Assembly (NCBI RefSeq): GCF_001663815.1
Contig: NZ_CP016027.1
Span: 2,294,501 to 2,358,500 of the forward strand
DNA: 64,000 nt
Direction of reading: 5' to 3'
Origin: Halothiobacillus diazotrophicus
GTDB taxonomy: Bacteria > Pseudomonadota > Gammaproteobacteria > Halothiobacillales > Halothiobacillaceae
Position numbers and translations under genes: made by a program. The notes under the pieces are model-generated. The model worked only from the letters and a program-made list of their open reading frames with translations, had not been told where the DNA came from and did no database searches. Shown one piece after another: positions 25,748-34,647 of this stretch. Numbering within the stretch: position 1 is the stretch's first letter; each line of letters starts with the position of its first letter.

Positions 25748-26224
25748 ATGATCAAGCAGATGAGCAAGCAAATTCAAAAGGGTTTCACCCTGATTGAATT
25801 GATGATCGTAATCGCGATCATCGGTATTCTGGCGGCGATCGCCATCCCGGCGTACCAGGATTACACCATCCGAGCACAGGTTTCTGAAGGCCTCTCGCTG
25901 GCGGATGGCGCCAAGACCGCCGTAGTTGAGTTTTATAACAACACCGGACGCTTCCCCCCCAGCAATGCTTCGGCAGGATTGGCGAAAGCCGGTTCTATTA
26001 CAGGCAACTACGTTTCTCAGTTGGATGTGGGTACAGCTCCTGGTCAGATACAGGTGACCTTCAGCAAAACTTCGCCACAGCGTGCAAATGCTGCGATTGA
26101 CAAAGATATCTTGACTTTGAGCGCGTCGACAAATGGTGGTAGCGTTCAGTTCCGTTGCAGTCCTAATGGCGTAAACGGCACAACAGTTCCGAACAAATAT
26201 CTCCCTTCTTCATGCCGTAACTAA
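25748..26224 (+). CDS. pilA: Type IV pilin, PilA
   Basis: 158 residues. The prepilin peptide of 12 residues ends in Gly12, with the class-III cleavage context [29 protein letters not shown]. Phe13 would be N-methylated and Glu17 (the +5 Glu) is in place. The helix is followed by a globular part with a C-terminal Cys pair (FRCSPN... SSC) that forms the D-region loop. The ATG at 25748 follows an aaggag at 25735; a longer frame upstream is not credible. It has its own sigma-54 promoter and strong terminator, so it is a single-gene transcript. The two polytopic genes downstream may act on it. Confidence 0.95.
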   Translation: MIKQMSKQIQKGFTLIELMIVIAIIGILAAIAIPAYQDYTIRAQVSEGLSLADGAKTAVVEFYNNTGRFPPSNASAGLAKAGSITGNYVSQLDVGTAPGQIQVTFSKTSPQRANAAIDKDILTLSASTNGGSVQFRCSPNGVNGTTVPNKYLPSSCRN

Positions 26225-26260
26225 TCTGATGTCCAGTTAGATTTACGGTGCGTTTGTTTA

Positions 26261-26288
26261 AAAACCCCGCCACACGGCGGGGTTTTTT
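26261..26288 (+). terminator. Strong intrinsic terminator of pilA
   Basis: ccccgcc (26265-26271), loop acac, ggcgggg (26276-26282), then six T. Flanking A and T runs extend the stem. It separates pilA from the genes downstream. Confidence 0.9.
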
Positions 26289-26412
26289 ATGCTACTGTGC
26301 GATGGAATATAAAGTGCTGAATGAATCAATGAAAACAGCTTAGGCGTATTTAAGGTGTTGGATTTTTAGATGAGTGTTGGAAGTTGAAGAAATTTTGTTG
26401 ATCGGGGGGTCT

Positions 26413-28347
26413 ATGGTTCGGCCAGTATTTTTTTTATTCCTCTTATCTGTGATTCTAATGGTTGTTTACTGGCCGGGGTTGTCTGGCGGGTTTGTTTTTG
26501 ATGATTACGGTAACTTAATATCGAACTCAGTATTATCTCAAGGGACTCTGAGTAAAGATTTTTGGTCTGCCATATGGTCCAGTGGTTCAGGTCCAACTGA
26601 TAGGCCGCTAGCGATGCTTACCTTCGCTACTCAGGCCTTGTATACCGGATCGGATCCTTGGCCATTAAAGTTCATTAATGTTCTGATTCATATGGTAAAT
26701 GGTGTTCTGATCTACATCTTGTCGAGTCAGGTAATATGCTTTGTCTTTAAACAGCGATCAACCAAACGTGATTGGTTGATTTCGCCGGAGTTATTGGCTG
26801 TTTTGGTCACGGCTGCTTGGCTTTTCAGCCCAATGCAACTCACTGCTGTACTATATGTAATTCAGAGGATGGAGAGTTTGTCGGCCCTTTTCGTGCTAGG
26901 TGGCCTGCTGTGCTATTGGGAAGGTCGTATGCGTCTTATAGGGGGGAAGGGTTTTGCTTGGCCGCTTATTTGGACGGGGCTGGTGGCCGGTACACTCCTA
27001 GCAACTTTTTCGAAGGAAACAGGGGTGATGTTGCCGTTGTATGCCTTCTTGCTGGAGTGGGTGGTGCTTCGCGGGAGGGGTGTAGGAGGTTTTGAGCCGA
27101 AGCTGATTTTCCTGTTCATTGTGACTCTGGTGCTCCCGGGCGCTGCGGGGTTGCTACTTACGGTTCCAAGTGCGCTCAATGGTAATGCATATGCAGGGCG
27201 CCCATTTGATCTGGCACAGCGTTTATGGACTGAGGGGCGTGTGTTGGTTGATTATTTGCATTGGTTGATTGCACCCACCCCAAACGCACTAAGTTTGTAC
27301 CACGATGATATTTTAGTTTCCACCGGTTGGTTTTCCCCCTGGACAACGGCAGCTAGCTGGGTCTTGATTGCCTTGCTGCTTGGTCTGGCCGTCAGGCTTC
27401 GCAAGCGCGCACAATTGTTCGCCTTGGGTGTGTTGTGGTTTTTTTGTGGTCAGGCGCTTGTATCAACTTATCTCCCTCTAGAGCTTGTGTACGAACATCG
27501 TAATTATCTACCCAGTTGGGGGATATATATTGCATTGTTGGGACTGGCTTCGGCCTGGCAACCAGCAGTTGCCGAGCGCAGTAAGGTGCTCCGTACCTTA
27601 GTTTTGAGTGGCATTATTTCGATGATTTCTCTATTTGCTTTGTTCACTGCGATAAGATCTCAAATTTGGGGAAACCCCTATCGGTTGGCTTATTTTGAAG
27701 CGACCACCCATCCCGAATCTCCCCGTGCAAATTATGATCTTGCGCGAAATATGCTGATTATGTCTCCTGATGCTAAAAGTGCTATATTCCATATGGGAAT
27801 GACCCAGATGGCGAAAACGTCACGATTGCCGGGGGCTAGCCTACAGGCGGAGCAGGCAATGATTTTTATGGCGGCGAAAAACAATCTTAAGGTTGAGTCA
27901 ATGTGGTGGATTGACATGCGGAGAAAGATTAATTTCCAGCCGATGAGCGCCGAGGATGTGAGTGCTTTGTATGCCTTAATTAATTGCAGCAACAATAATG
28001 TGTGCAAATATACAAAACAGGACCGTATGCAGCTGGGTAATACTCTGTTATTTGCTATGGAGCGTTATCCTAAGGATGCGGCTGTCGTTACCCTTTATGC
28101 CAACTATGCCGCGAATGTTGTTCATAATATTCCGCTGGCCTATAGTTTAATGCAGCGGGCCCTGGCTATTATGCCGAGCAATTTCAATTATTGGAACAAT
28201 TTGGTCACTATGCAGGTGGCACTGGGAGAGTTCAAAAATGCCCAGGTCGGGATCGAAAGAATGCGAGAGTTGAATGGGAAAGGTATTTATGACTCTGCTA
28301 TCCGCATCGCAGAGGAATCGCTGGTGAATAAAAAATCAGCAAGCTGA
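26413..28347 (+). CDS. Polytopic GT-C-like membrane protein with TPR-like tail, candidate pilin glycosyltransferase
   Basis: 644 residues from ATG 26413 (ggggggtct upstream); a GTG at 26374 would add 13 residues. The N-terminal part has about ten transmembrane helices with an acidic first loop (GFVFDDYGNLISN), as in GT-C enzymes that use a lipid-linked sugar. The HRNYLP motif in VYEHRNYLPSWGIYI is typical of this protein group. The last 250 residues are soluble with TPR-like helical pairs. DNA is visibly AT-richer than in the related gene that follows, so the two have different histories. Genes of this sort sit beside pilA in other bacteria as TfpW-like pilin glycosyltransferases; assignment to pilin is inference. 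An alternative is a general O-glycosyltransferase or an oligosaccharide polymerase. Confidence 0.65.
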   Translation: MVRPVFFLFLLSVILMVVYWPGLSGGFVFDDYGNLISNSVLSQGTLSKDFWSAIWSSGSGPTDRPLAMLTFATQALYTGSDPWPLKFINVLIHMVNGVLIYILSSQVICFVFKQRSTKRDWLISPELLAVLVTAAWLFSPMQLTAVLYVIQRMESLSALFVLGGLLCYWEGRMRLIGGKGFAWPLIWTGLVAGTLLATFSKETGVMLPLYAFLLEWVVLRGRGVGGFEPKLIFLFIVTLVLPGAAGLLLTVPSALNGNAYAGRPFDLAQRLWTEGRVLVDYLHWLIAPTPNALSLYHDDILVSTGWFSPWTTAASWVLIALLLGLAVRLRKRAQLFALGVLWFFCGQALVSTYLPLELVYEHRNYLPSWGIYIALLGLASAWQPAVAERSKVLRTLVLSGIISMISLFALFTAIRSQIWGNPYRLAYFEATTHPESPRANYDLARNMLIMSPDAKSAIFHMGMTQMAKTSRLPGASLQAEQAMIFMAAKNNLKVESMWWIDMRRKINFQPMSAEDVSALYALINCSNNNVCKYTKQDRMQLGNTLLFAMERYPKDAAVVTLYANYAANVVHNIPLAYSLMQRALAIMPSNFNYWNNLVTMQVALGEFKNAQVGIERMRELNGKGIYDSAIRIAEESLVNKKSAS

Positions 28348-28484
28348 AAATCAACATCAGAAAATAAACAAGTAGGTGATGATAAACCGGACTGGGATGA
28401 AGATGATCACATATCCTCCAAAATATATACGATGATTGCTCATGCTTTGGGTGAATGGCGCATGGTTCCTAAACTTGGTAAGTT

Positions 28485-30494
28485 ATGATTCGTCCAGAAA
28501 TGTTCAAATTCATCAGGTCAGCTCAGAATCCACTTGTGCACTTGGTCGTATTGGTTGCGATTTTGTTAGCTGCATACTTGGTATACCAACCAGGATTGAC
28601 GGGCACATTCCTGTTCGATGACTACAGCAACCTGCCGCCCATGGGTGATTACGGGCCAATCCGATCCCTCTGGCAGGCCATCGCCTGGATCACTTCGGGA
28701 TTTGCCGGTCCGACCGGGCGTCCGGTGTCGCTGGCCAGTTTCCTGATCGATACACGGGTATGGCCCGCATCGCCAGCGGTATTCAAGACCACGAACATTG
28801 TGCTGCACCTGCTGACTGGCATCGCGTTGATCGGGCTGTTGCATGCGTTGTCGCGGGCGTTTGATGTGCCGAAGCATCGTGCGCTGTGGGTGGCTGTTCT
28901 GGCTGGCGGCATGTGGCTGCTTCATCCCCTCTGGGTGTCGACCACGCTGTATATCGTGCAGCGGATGGCAATTCTGGCCGCGCTGTTCGTTTTCGCGGGG
29001 TTGTGGGCGTATGTTCATGGTCGGTTGCAACTGATCGCCGGGCGGACGAGGCGGGGTTATCTGTGGATGAGTCTCGGTCTGGTGTTGGGGACGCTGCTGG
29101 CGGTCTTGTCCAAGGAAAATGGCGCCTTGCTCCCGTTGCTGGCCTGGGCCATCGAAAAATTCGTCTTTGATGCGCATGGCCGCGTTAAGTACCAGGAGGG
29201 CGCTGCCTTCATTTGGTGGCGGCGGGTATTTATCACGTTGCCCAGTCTGGTGTTGTTGGCTTATCTGATCAGTCAACTGCCGATGCTGTTTTCCGGTTTG
29301 ACTTATGGTCGGGACTTCACGCCGTATGAGCGGCTGCTGACCGAGACACGGATTCTGTGGCGATATTTGTGGGATCTGTGGTTGCCCGGTGTGCATGACG
29401 GGGGTTTGTTCAACGACGATATTCGGCTATCGACAAGCCTCTGGCGACCTTTCTCTACGCTTCCGGCGACGATAGGGCTTCTGGCGCTTATCGGGCTGGC
29501 GCTGTTCTGGCGCCGATCAGAACGAATCGTTCTACGTGCGATTGGGTTGACGATCATTTTCTTCTTCGTCGGGCAATTGCTGGAGTCGACCTGGTTGCAG
29601 CTGGAGTTGATGTTCGAGCATCGAAATTATCTGCCGGCGGGGTTGATGTTCTTCCCCTTGGCCCTGTTTCTCGTGGACCGTGTCCGAGGCGGCACCCGAT
29701 GGCCGGTTTGGCTGGCCATCGGCATTTTCTGTGTGCTTGGCTTGTTGACGTACAAACGGGCGGATCTCTGGGGAAAGCCATTCCAGCAGGCACTCACCTG
29801 GGCGCACGAACACCCGGATTCCGCGCGTGCGCAAAGCTATCTGGCCAATTTCTGGGAGCAGACGGGTAATTATCCGGAAGCAGCTCGTTTGCTGGATCGG
29901 GCATTTCAACAGCATCCACAGGATTTGCTGGTATTGGCGAATCGGGCTTTGTTGGCTTGTGATACCGGGGAAGCCCCAACGGATCTCGGCCGCGAGCTGC
30001 TGAAGCTTGCCCGCACGGGGCAACTGGCGCAGAACGTGGTCGGGTATCAGTTCGATACGTTTTTAAGTCGTCTGCAGGAAAATTGTGCCGTGTTCGGGGT
30101 CGATTTCGGTTTCACGCTGATCGATGCCGCCCTGACGAATCCTCAGGTGCTGCACGCACCCGATGAGCAGCGCAGTCTGCTGCACCGACGGGCGATGCTC
30201 TGGCTGGATCGAAACGAGGTGACGCAGGCCTATGCAGACATGCTAACGGCGCTGCGATTGCCTGATCTGGCGCCGGGCACACGCTTGCTGTTTGCGGCCG
30301 AGCTGGCCAGCGCGCATCACCAGCGTCGGGCGCTGGCACTTTTGGATGCGGTGCCGCCGCCTTTGGCGGATATCCATGGTTGGTCGATGGGCGCCATCCA
30401 CCGCCGATGGTTGGCGCATGTCGGTTATTATCACAAAGCCGAGATTCATCTTCGCGAGACGCTGGAAAAGGAAATAGCAGCCGCCTCCGGATAG
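28485..30494 (+). CDS. Second polytopic GT-C-like membrane protein with TPR-like tail (paralogue)
   Basis: 669 residues, the same layout as the gene before it: GTFLFDDYSNLPPM in the first external loop, about ten helices, FEHRNYLPAG, and a helical repeat tail (SYLANFWEQTGNYPEAARLLDRAF, VLANRALLACDTGEA). Shared motifs show that the two are paralogues, yet this copy is GC-richer and closer to the core genome. It may be the native copy and the other an acquired one, or they may act on different sugars or sites. The function is unproven. The start is ATG 28485 with only a weak ribosome site. Downstream lie a promoter-like sequence and glycosyltransferase genes. Confidence 0.65.
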   Translation: MIRPEMFKFIRSAQNPLVHLVVLVAILLAAYLVYQPGLTGTFLFDDYSNLPPMGDYGPIRSLWQAIAWITSGFAGPTGRPVSLASFLIDTRVWPASPAVFKTTNIVLHLLTGIALIGLLHALSRAFDVPKHRALWVAVLAGGMWLLHPLWVSTTLYIVQRMAILAALFVFAGLWAYVHGRLQLIAGRTRRGYLWMSLGLVLGTLLAVLSKENGALLPLLAWAIEKFVFDAHGRVKYQEGAAFIWWRRVFITLPSLVLLAYLISQLPMLFSGLTYGRDFTPYERLLTETRILWRYLWDLWLPGVHDGGLFNDDIRLSTSLWRPFSTLPATIGLLALIGLALFWRRSERIVLRAIGLTIIFFFVGQLLESTWLQLELMFEHRNYLPAGLMFFPLALFLVDRVRGGTRWPVWLAIGIFCVLGLLTYKRADLWGKPFQQALTWAHEHPDSARAQSYLANFWEQTGNYPEAARLLDRAFQQHPQDLLVLANRALLACDTGEAPTDLGRELLKLARTGQLAQNVVGYQFDTFLSRLQENCAVFGVDFGFTLIDAALTNPQVLHAPDEQRSLLHRRAMLWLDRNEVTQAYADMLTALRLPDLAPGTRLLFAAELASAHHQRRALALLDAVPPPLADIHGWSMGAIHRRWLAHVGYYHKAEIHLRETLEKEIAAASG

Positions 30495-30562
30495 ATTGCT
30501 ATTAACGCGAAGAGCCCGCTAGCCGGTGCGCGCATGCCGGGTTCGTGATCCGCCCGCCGGTC

Positions 30563-30591
30563 TTTACCTGGGATTGGTCGGGCTATATATT
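30563..30591 (+). promoter_or_regulatory. Candidate sigma-70 promoter upstream of the glycosyltransferase genes
   Basis: TTTACC (30563-30568), a 17-base spacer, TATATT (30586-30591). It lies 56 bases before the start at 30647. A small cggtct/agaccg hairpin follows at 30602-30618. Confidence 0.4.
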
Positions 30592-30646
30592 GGCCCTTTG
30601 TCGGTCTTTTGCAGACCGGCGTGCACATTGAAAGGAATCGCCCGTC

Positions 30647-31528
30647 ATGACGGCAATTGACGCTGCCTTGGATCAAAATTTTCTGTCCATTATTTTGCCC
30701 GCCAAGAACGAGGCTGGCGCTGTGGGAAGCACAGTTGCGGGTATCCGTTCCCTATTCCCGAAAGCGCAGATCGTCGTCGTGAACGATGGGTCGACGGATG
30801 CCACGGCCGAGTTGGCTGCCGCGGCCGGGGCAGAAGTGATTAACCACCCCTACAGCAAGGGGAATGGTGCGGCGATCAAGACGGGCGCTCGGGCGGCGCG
30901 CGGCGAAATCATCGTATTTATGGACGCCGATGGCCAGCACAACCCGGCCGACATACCGCGATTCCTTCAAAAAATGGAAGAAGGGTACGACATGGTCGTA
31001 GGGGCCAGGCAGGCAGGATCGCAGGCAAGCGTGGGACGGGGACTTGCCAATGGTTTCTATAACCGCTTGGCGTCATGGATGACAGGCCAGAAGATCGAGG
31101 ACCTCACTTCCGGGTTTCGTGCCGTACGGGCCGGTAAGTTCAGAGAATTTCTGTATTTACTTCCCAATGGGTTCTCGTATCCAACCACGAGCACAATGGC
31201 GTTTTTTCGCGCGGGATATGGTGTGGCCTATATTCCGATAACGGCGGAGAAGAGGATAGGGCAGAGTCATATTCACCTGATAAAGGATGGAATTCGCTTC
31301 CTTTTGATTATATTTAAAATTGGTACTTTGTACTCACCGTTGAAGATATTTCTCCCCGTGGCGCTTTTCCATTTTGGAGTTGGATTGGGCTATTACATAT
31401 ATACATATACGGAGTTCAGTAGACTTTCGCTGGCTTCTGTCTTTCTTTGGTCGGCAGCGGTGACTATTTTTTTGATCGGCTTGGTGTCGGAACAAATCAC
31501 ACAGTTGATGTATAAGGATAAATTATAA
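30647..31528 (+). CDS. Family 2 glycosyltransferase, dolichyl/undecaprenyl-phosphate sugar synthase type
   Basis: 293 residues. GT-A motifs are clear: SIILPAKNEAGAVG, VVNDGSTDAT, and the metal-binding FMDADGQHNP (DAD). The LTSGFRAVR segment is typical of dolichol-phosphate mannose/glucose synthases. Two C-terminal transmembrane helices (IFLPVALFHFGVGLGYYIY and SVFLWSAAVTIFLIGLVSE) place it at the inner membrane. Such enzymes make a polyprenyl-phosphate sugar, which is the donor that GT-C enzymes such as the two preceding proteins need. The start follows aaaggaa nine bases upstream. The neighbour downstream is another glycosyltransferase. The second half is AT-richer than the first. Confidence 0.88.
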   Translation: MTAIDAALDQNFLSIILPAKNEAGAVGSTVAGIRSLFPKAQIVVVNDGSTDATAELAAAAGAEVINHPYSKGNGAAIKTGARAARGEIIVFMDADGQHNPADIPRFLQKMEEGYDMVVGARQAGSQASVGRGLANGFYNRLASWMTGQKIEDLTSGFRAVRAGKFREFLYLLPNGFSYPTTSTMAFFRAGYGVAYIPITAEKRIGQSHIHLIKDGIRFLLIIFKIGTLYSPLKIFLPVALFHFGVGLGYYIYTYTEFSRLSLASVFLWSAAVTIFLIGLVSEQITQLMYKDKL

Positions 31529-31582
31529 GAATCAAGTGTAATGGAACTGGATCGCGAATTAAGGGTAAAGGATGGTTGACGG

Positions 31583-32461
31583 ATGTCGATTGAACACCAG
31601 GAGAATGAAGCATTTCGCCCGCTCGTTAGTATAGGTCTGCCGGTTTACAATGAGGCGAGATTCATTGAGGAGACGATTCGATCGTTACTGGATCAAGACT
31701 ATCCAAATATGGAGATTTTGATTTCTGATAACGGGTCGTCGGACGATACGGCAGTGATATGTAAAAAATTTAGTCAAACCTATGATTTTGTGAAATTTCA
31801 TCGGTTTGAGGTTAATCAAGGATCTACCACAAATTTCCAGTATGTATTAGGTCAGGCCGAAGGAAAATACTTTATGTGGGCTTCCGGCCATGATCTCTGG
31901 GCGAGCAACTTGATAAGTAGCTACGTAGAGGTGCTGGAAAGAATGCCGTCTGCAAATATTGCATTTGGTACGACAACCTGGATCGACCAGTTAGGTGACA
32001 CGATGCAAAAAGAGTCTGGATGGAGCGATACGCGTGGTATGGGGCCCGTAGCGCGATTTTTCACGATACTCTGGGGCAATATGCACCCACTACTCGGTTT
32101 GATTAGACGATCAGCCCTGAATGATATTGGTAAAATAGGCAATTTTATTGGATCGGACCTGGCATTATTGGCTGACTTGTCTCTGAAAGGTTATTTTTTA
32201 CATGTGCCTGAGGCTAAATGGAAACGCAGGGAGTTCAGGCATGAGCAAACACACGATGAGAAAGTGGCTCGATACAGAGGCGCAACATTTATTATCAAAG
32301 GCGGGCTGTTGTCCTCGATGTTTCCTATGTTGCAGTTGCCGGTAAGCTTGGGTAAATCACTGATGCGAAGTGAGTTGCCATTGGGCGTGAAGTGGCTGGC
32401 GCTAAGTGGATTAATATTAAGCCTTCCGGTTCGATATGTTGCAGGCAGGAAAGGTCTTTGA
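31583..32461 (+). CDS. Family 2 glycosyltransferase, cytosolic
   Basis: 292 residues without a membrane anchor in the main part. It starts SIEHQENEAFRPLVSIGLPVYNEARFIEETIRSLLDQDYPN, then ILISDNGSSDDTAVIC. Instead of a plain DxD there is ASGHDLWA, where the Asp and His are likely to bind the metal. Acceptor-side residues are unfamiliar. It is AT-rich and lies between the dolichol-phosphate-type enzyme and a flippase-like membrane gene, whose TTG start overlaps its stop. It probably adds a sugar to a lipid-linked glycan. Confidence 0.85.
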   Translation: MSIEHQENEAFRPLVSIGLPVYNEARFIEETIRSLLDQDYPNMEILISDNGSSDDTAVICKKFSQTYDFVKFHRFEVNQGSTTNFQYVLGQAEGKYFMWASGHDLWASNLISSYVEVLERMPSANIAFGTTTWIDQLGDTMQKESGWSDTRGMGPVARFFTILWGNMHPLLGLIRRSALNDIGKIGNFIGSDLALLADLSLKGYFLHVPEAKWKRREFRHEQTHDEKVARYRGATFIIKGGLLSSMFPMLQLPVSLGKSLMRSELPLGVKWLALSGLILSLPVRYVAGRKGL

Positions 32462-33420
32462 CTCCCAAAAACTATTTTGAATTGATAGGGGTTTTTAAAG
32501 AAATAATAAAAAGGCGCCTTGGGTATTTCAAGTACATATTCCTGGGCGTGGCCATTGTGTTCTTTGGTCTTTATGTTTATTCTGCCAGAGCCGATGTGTG
32601 GCGTGTAATATCATCGGCAAATTTTACCTGCTTGATTTTAGCTTGTTTGGCCTGGGTCCCTGTTCACTTGGTTTCTCCCGCGTTTACTTATATGGCAATA
32701 AGAGGGGTCGGGCATGATTTTCATTATGTTCAGGCTTTAGACATACATGCATCATACATTCCCGCAAAATTTCTGCCCGGTGGTGTTTGGCATAGTATTG
32801 CGCGTGCAACGATTCTGCACAATTTAGGACTCGGTCGAAAAAAAATTACGACTGTATTTTTTCTTGAAAATTTAATGGCCCCGGTTGTCAGTATCTCTTT
32901 CGGTGCGGGAATCCTGCTATCAATCAGTGAAGGAGGGTTGGCAACTCCCCTTCTGTTGCTCTCCTTCTCAGGAGCGATAGCAGCTCTTTTTGCTGCGTCT
33001 TACTCGTTGACAAGGGTAGAACAGATATTTGAGTGTAATGTATCACCGAGACTATATGTAGATTTGTTCTTGGTGACGACGGTATTTTGGATTTTGTCAT
33101 CGATATCGTTCTTGTTCTTTCTTGATGCTTTCTCATCTGATTTGCTGGGTAGTTCATGGCTGCAAGTGGTGGGCGTGTATTTATATTCATGGGGTGTGGG
33201 GTTTCTGGCCATATTTGCTCCTCAGGGAGTGGGGGTGTTTGAGGTTGTTGCAGCAAACCTGCTCAATTCAAATTTCCCGATACAAGGTTTAATAGTGGTG
33301 TTGGTGCTCTTTCGATTAGTAACAGCGTTGGCCGACCTGCTATTTTGGTTAATTTGGCTCTTTGTTCGAAAAGTCATCCGAGAGAGATCAGCAATGGGTC
33401 GGCATCTGCTTCCCAAATAA
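32458..33420 (+). CDS. LPG-synthase TM region (UPF0104) family membrane protein
   Basis: 320 residues with eight or more helices, e.g. YIFLGVAIVFFGLYVYSA, LVTTVFWILSSISFLFFL and YSWGVGFLAIFAPQGVGVFE. The GVGVFE end and the DIHASYIPAKFLPGGVWH block match the transmembrane part of lysylphosphatidylglycerol synthases; the aminoacyltransferase domain is absent. In glycan clusters such proteins often act as lipid-linked intermediate transporters, but this is not proven. I choose the TTG at 32458, which shares bases with the TGA of the preceding gene and has an aggaaagg just upstream. It is the last gene before the dead insertion element. Confidence 0.72.
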   Translation: MTPKNYFELIGVFKEIIKRRLGYFKYIFLGVAIVFFGLYVYSARADVWRVISSANFTCLILACLAWVPVHLVSPAFTYMAIRGVGHDFHYVQALDIHASYIPAKFLPGGVWHSIARATILHNLGLGRKKITTVFFLENLMAPVVSISFGAGILLSISEGGLATPLLLLSFSGAIAALFAASYSLTRVEQIFECNVSPRLYVDLFLVTTVFWILSSISFLFFLDAFSSDLLGSSWLQVVGVYLYSWGVGFLAIFAPQGVGVFEVVAANLLNSNFPIQGLIVVLVLFRLVTALADLLFWLIWLFVRKVIRERSAMGRHLLPK

Positions 33421-33532
33421 CAACCGACGAGAATTGAACCACTTGACTTGAAGCGGTCTCTGGTAATCCCCCCCGGAAAAAGCGTCGTTCGAAAGTAGAA
33501 TTTTCTCGTAATGCACACGAAGGAGATTCTGC

Positions 33533-33798
33533 ATGAACATACCGCGATATTCGGACAGCTAGATTCTGGCGATCCTCAAGCAGGCGGAAAACGGGGTGCC
33601 CGTCCCCGAACTCTGCCGCGAACATGGCATGAGCAGCGCCACGATCTACAAATGGCGCGCCAAGTACGGCGGGATGGTGGCGTCCCTGATGGCCCGCCTG
33701 ATGAAAAGGAAGACGAGAACCGCCGGCTCAAGTAGATGTACGCTGAGGAGCGTCTCAAGGCCGAGATCGTCCAGGAGGCACTCGCACAAAAGTGCTGA
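33533..33798 (+). pseudogene. IS3-family transposase orfA, inactivated
   Basis: The start MNIPRYSDS runs into a TAG at 33560-33562 where relatives have Gln. The frame then reads ILAILKQAENGVPVPELCREH and a helix-turn-helix (GMSSATIYKWRAKYGG). A frameshift near 33705 moves to the frame of DENRRLK, which meets a second stop at 33733-33735, and MYAEERLKAEIVQEAL follows. At least three lesions make it non-functional. Confidence 0.88.
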
Positions 33799-34607
33799 AG
33801 ACATCCCGACGCAAGGATATGGCGCAACAAGCTGTCGCGGTTCGCGGGGTTTCCGTTCGCCTGGTGTGTGCGGCATTCACGATCAGTCGGATTTGCTACC
33901 GCTATCAGTCGACACTGAGTGATGAGAACGTCGAGATTGCCGGCTGGCTGATCAAGCTGACCGAAGAGCAAAGCGATTGGGGGGGTGGCCAATGCTTTGA
34001 CTATCTGCGCAACGTCGAACGCAAAGGCTGGAATCACAAGCGTGTCTATCGGATGTACTGCGCACTGGAACTGAACCATCGGATCAAGCCCCGGCGCCGT
34101 CTGAAGCGGCAGGTGCCCAAGCCTCTGAAAGAGCCGATCAAACCGGACCAGGTCTGGTCGAAGGACTTCATGCACGACCCGCTCAGCGATGGCCGGCATT
34201 TTCGGTTATTCAATGTGATTGACGATTACCGGCGAGAAGGGCTGGCCATTGAAGCGGGCTTCTCACTGCCGACGCTGCGTGTGATCCGGGTGCTGGAACA
34301 GCTGTTGGAATGGCGGGGAAAACCAACCGTCATTCGTTGCGACAGTGGGCCCGAGTTTATCAGCCATGCGTTCGCCGACTGAGCCAGGAGGCACAACATG
34401 CGCATCGACTATATCCAGCCAGGCAAGCCACAACGGACCGCCTACATTGAGCGGACGAACTGAACTATCCGAACCAGCTGGCTGAGCAAACACCTATTCG
34501 ACACCTTGGAGGAGCTTCAAGATTATGCGACCCGGTGGTTGTGGTTTTACAATCACCGTCGCCCGCACAAAGCCAATGGTGGCAAGCCGCCTCTGATGGC
34601 CGCGTAA
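33792..34607 (+). pseudogene. IS3-family transposase orfB (DDE integrase), inactivated
   Basis: It opens at 33792, overlapping the end of orfA. It carries RGVSVRLVCAAFTISRICYRY, then the integrase core: first Asp in WSKDFMHDPLSDG, second in VIRCDSGPEFIS, and Glu in AYIERTN. In-frame stops at 34380-34382 and 34461-34463 (a Trp-to-stop type change) interrupt it, and the remainder ends at 34605. The product cannot be made as a whole. Confidence 0.9.
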
Positions 34608-34647
34608 ACCCTACTTTTGGGCGCGGCTAAAAATGGGGGGATTACCA

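Larger units (their letters stand above)
33461..34647. mobile_element. Degenerate IS3-family insertion sequence
   Basis: About 1187 bp, bounded by the inverted repeats tggtaatcccccc (33461-33473) and its complement ggggggattacca (34635-34647). It encodes orfA and orfB remnants of an IS3-family element. Both are broken by point stops and a frameshift. No clear 3- to 4-bp target duplication is visible at the ends, so the insertion is old or the flanks have changed. The right end abuts the stop codon of the CmcI-like gene at 34648. Confidence 0.88.
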
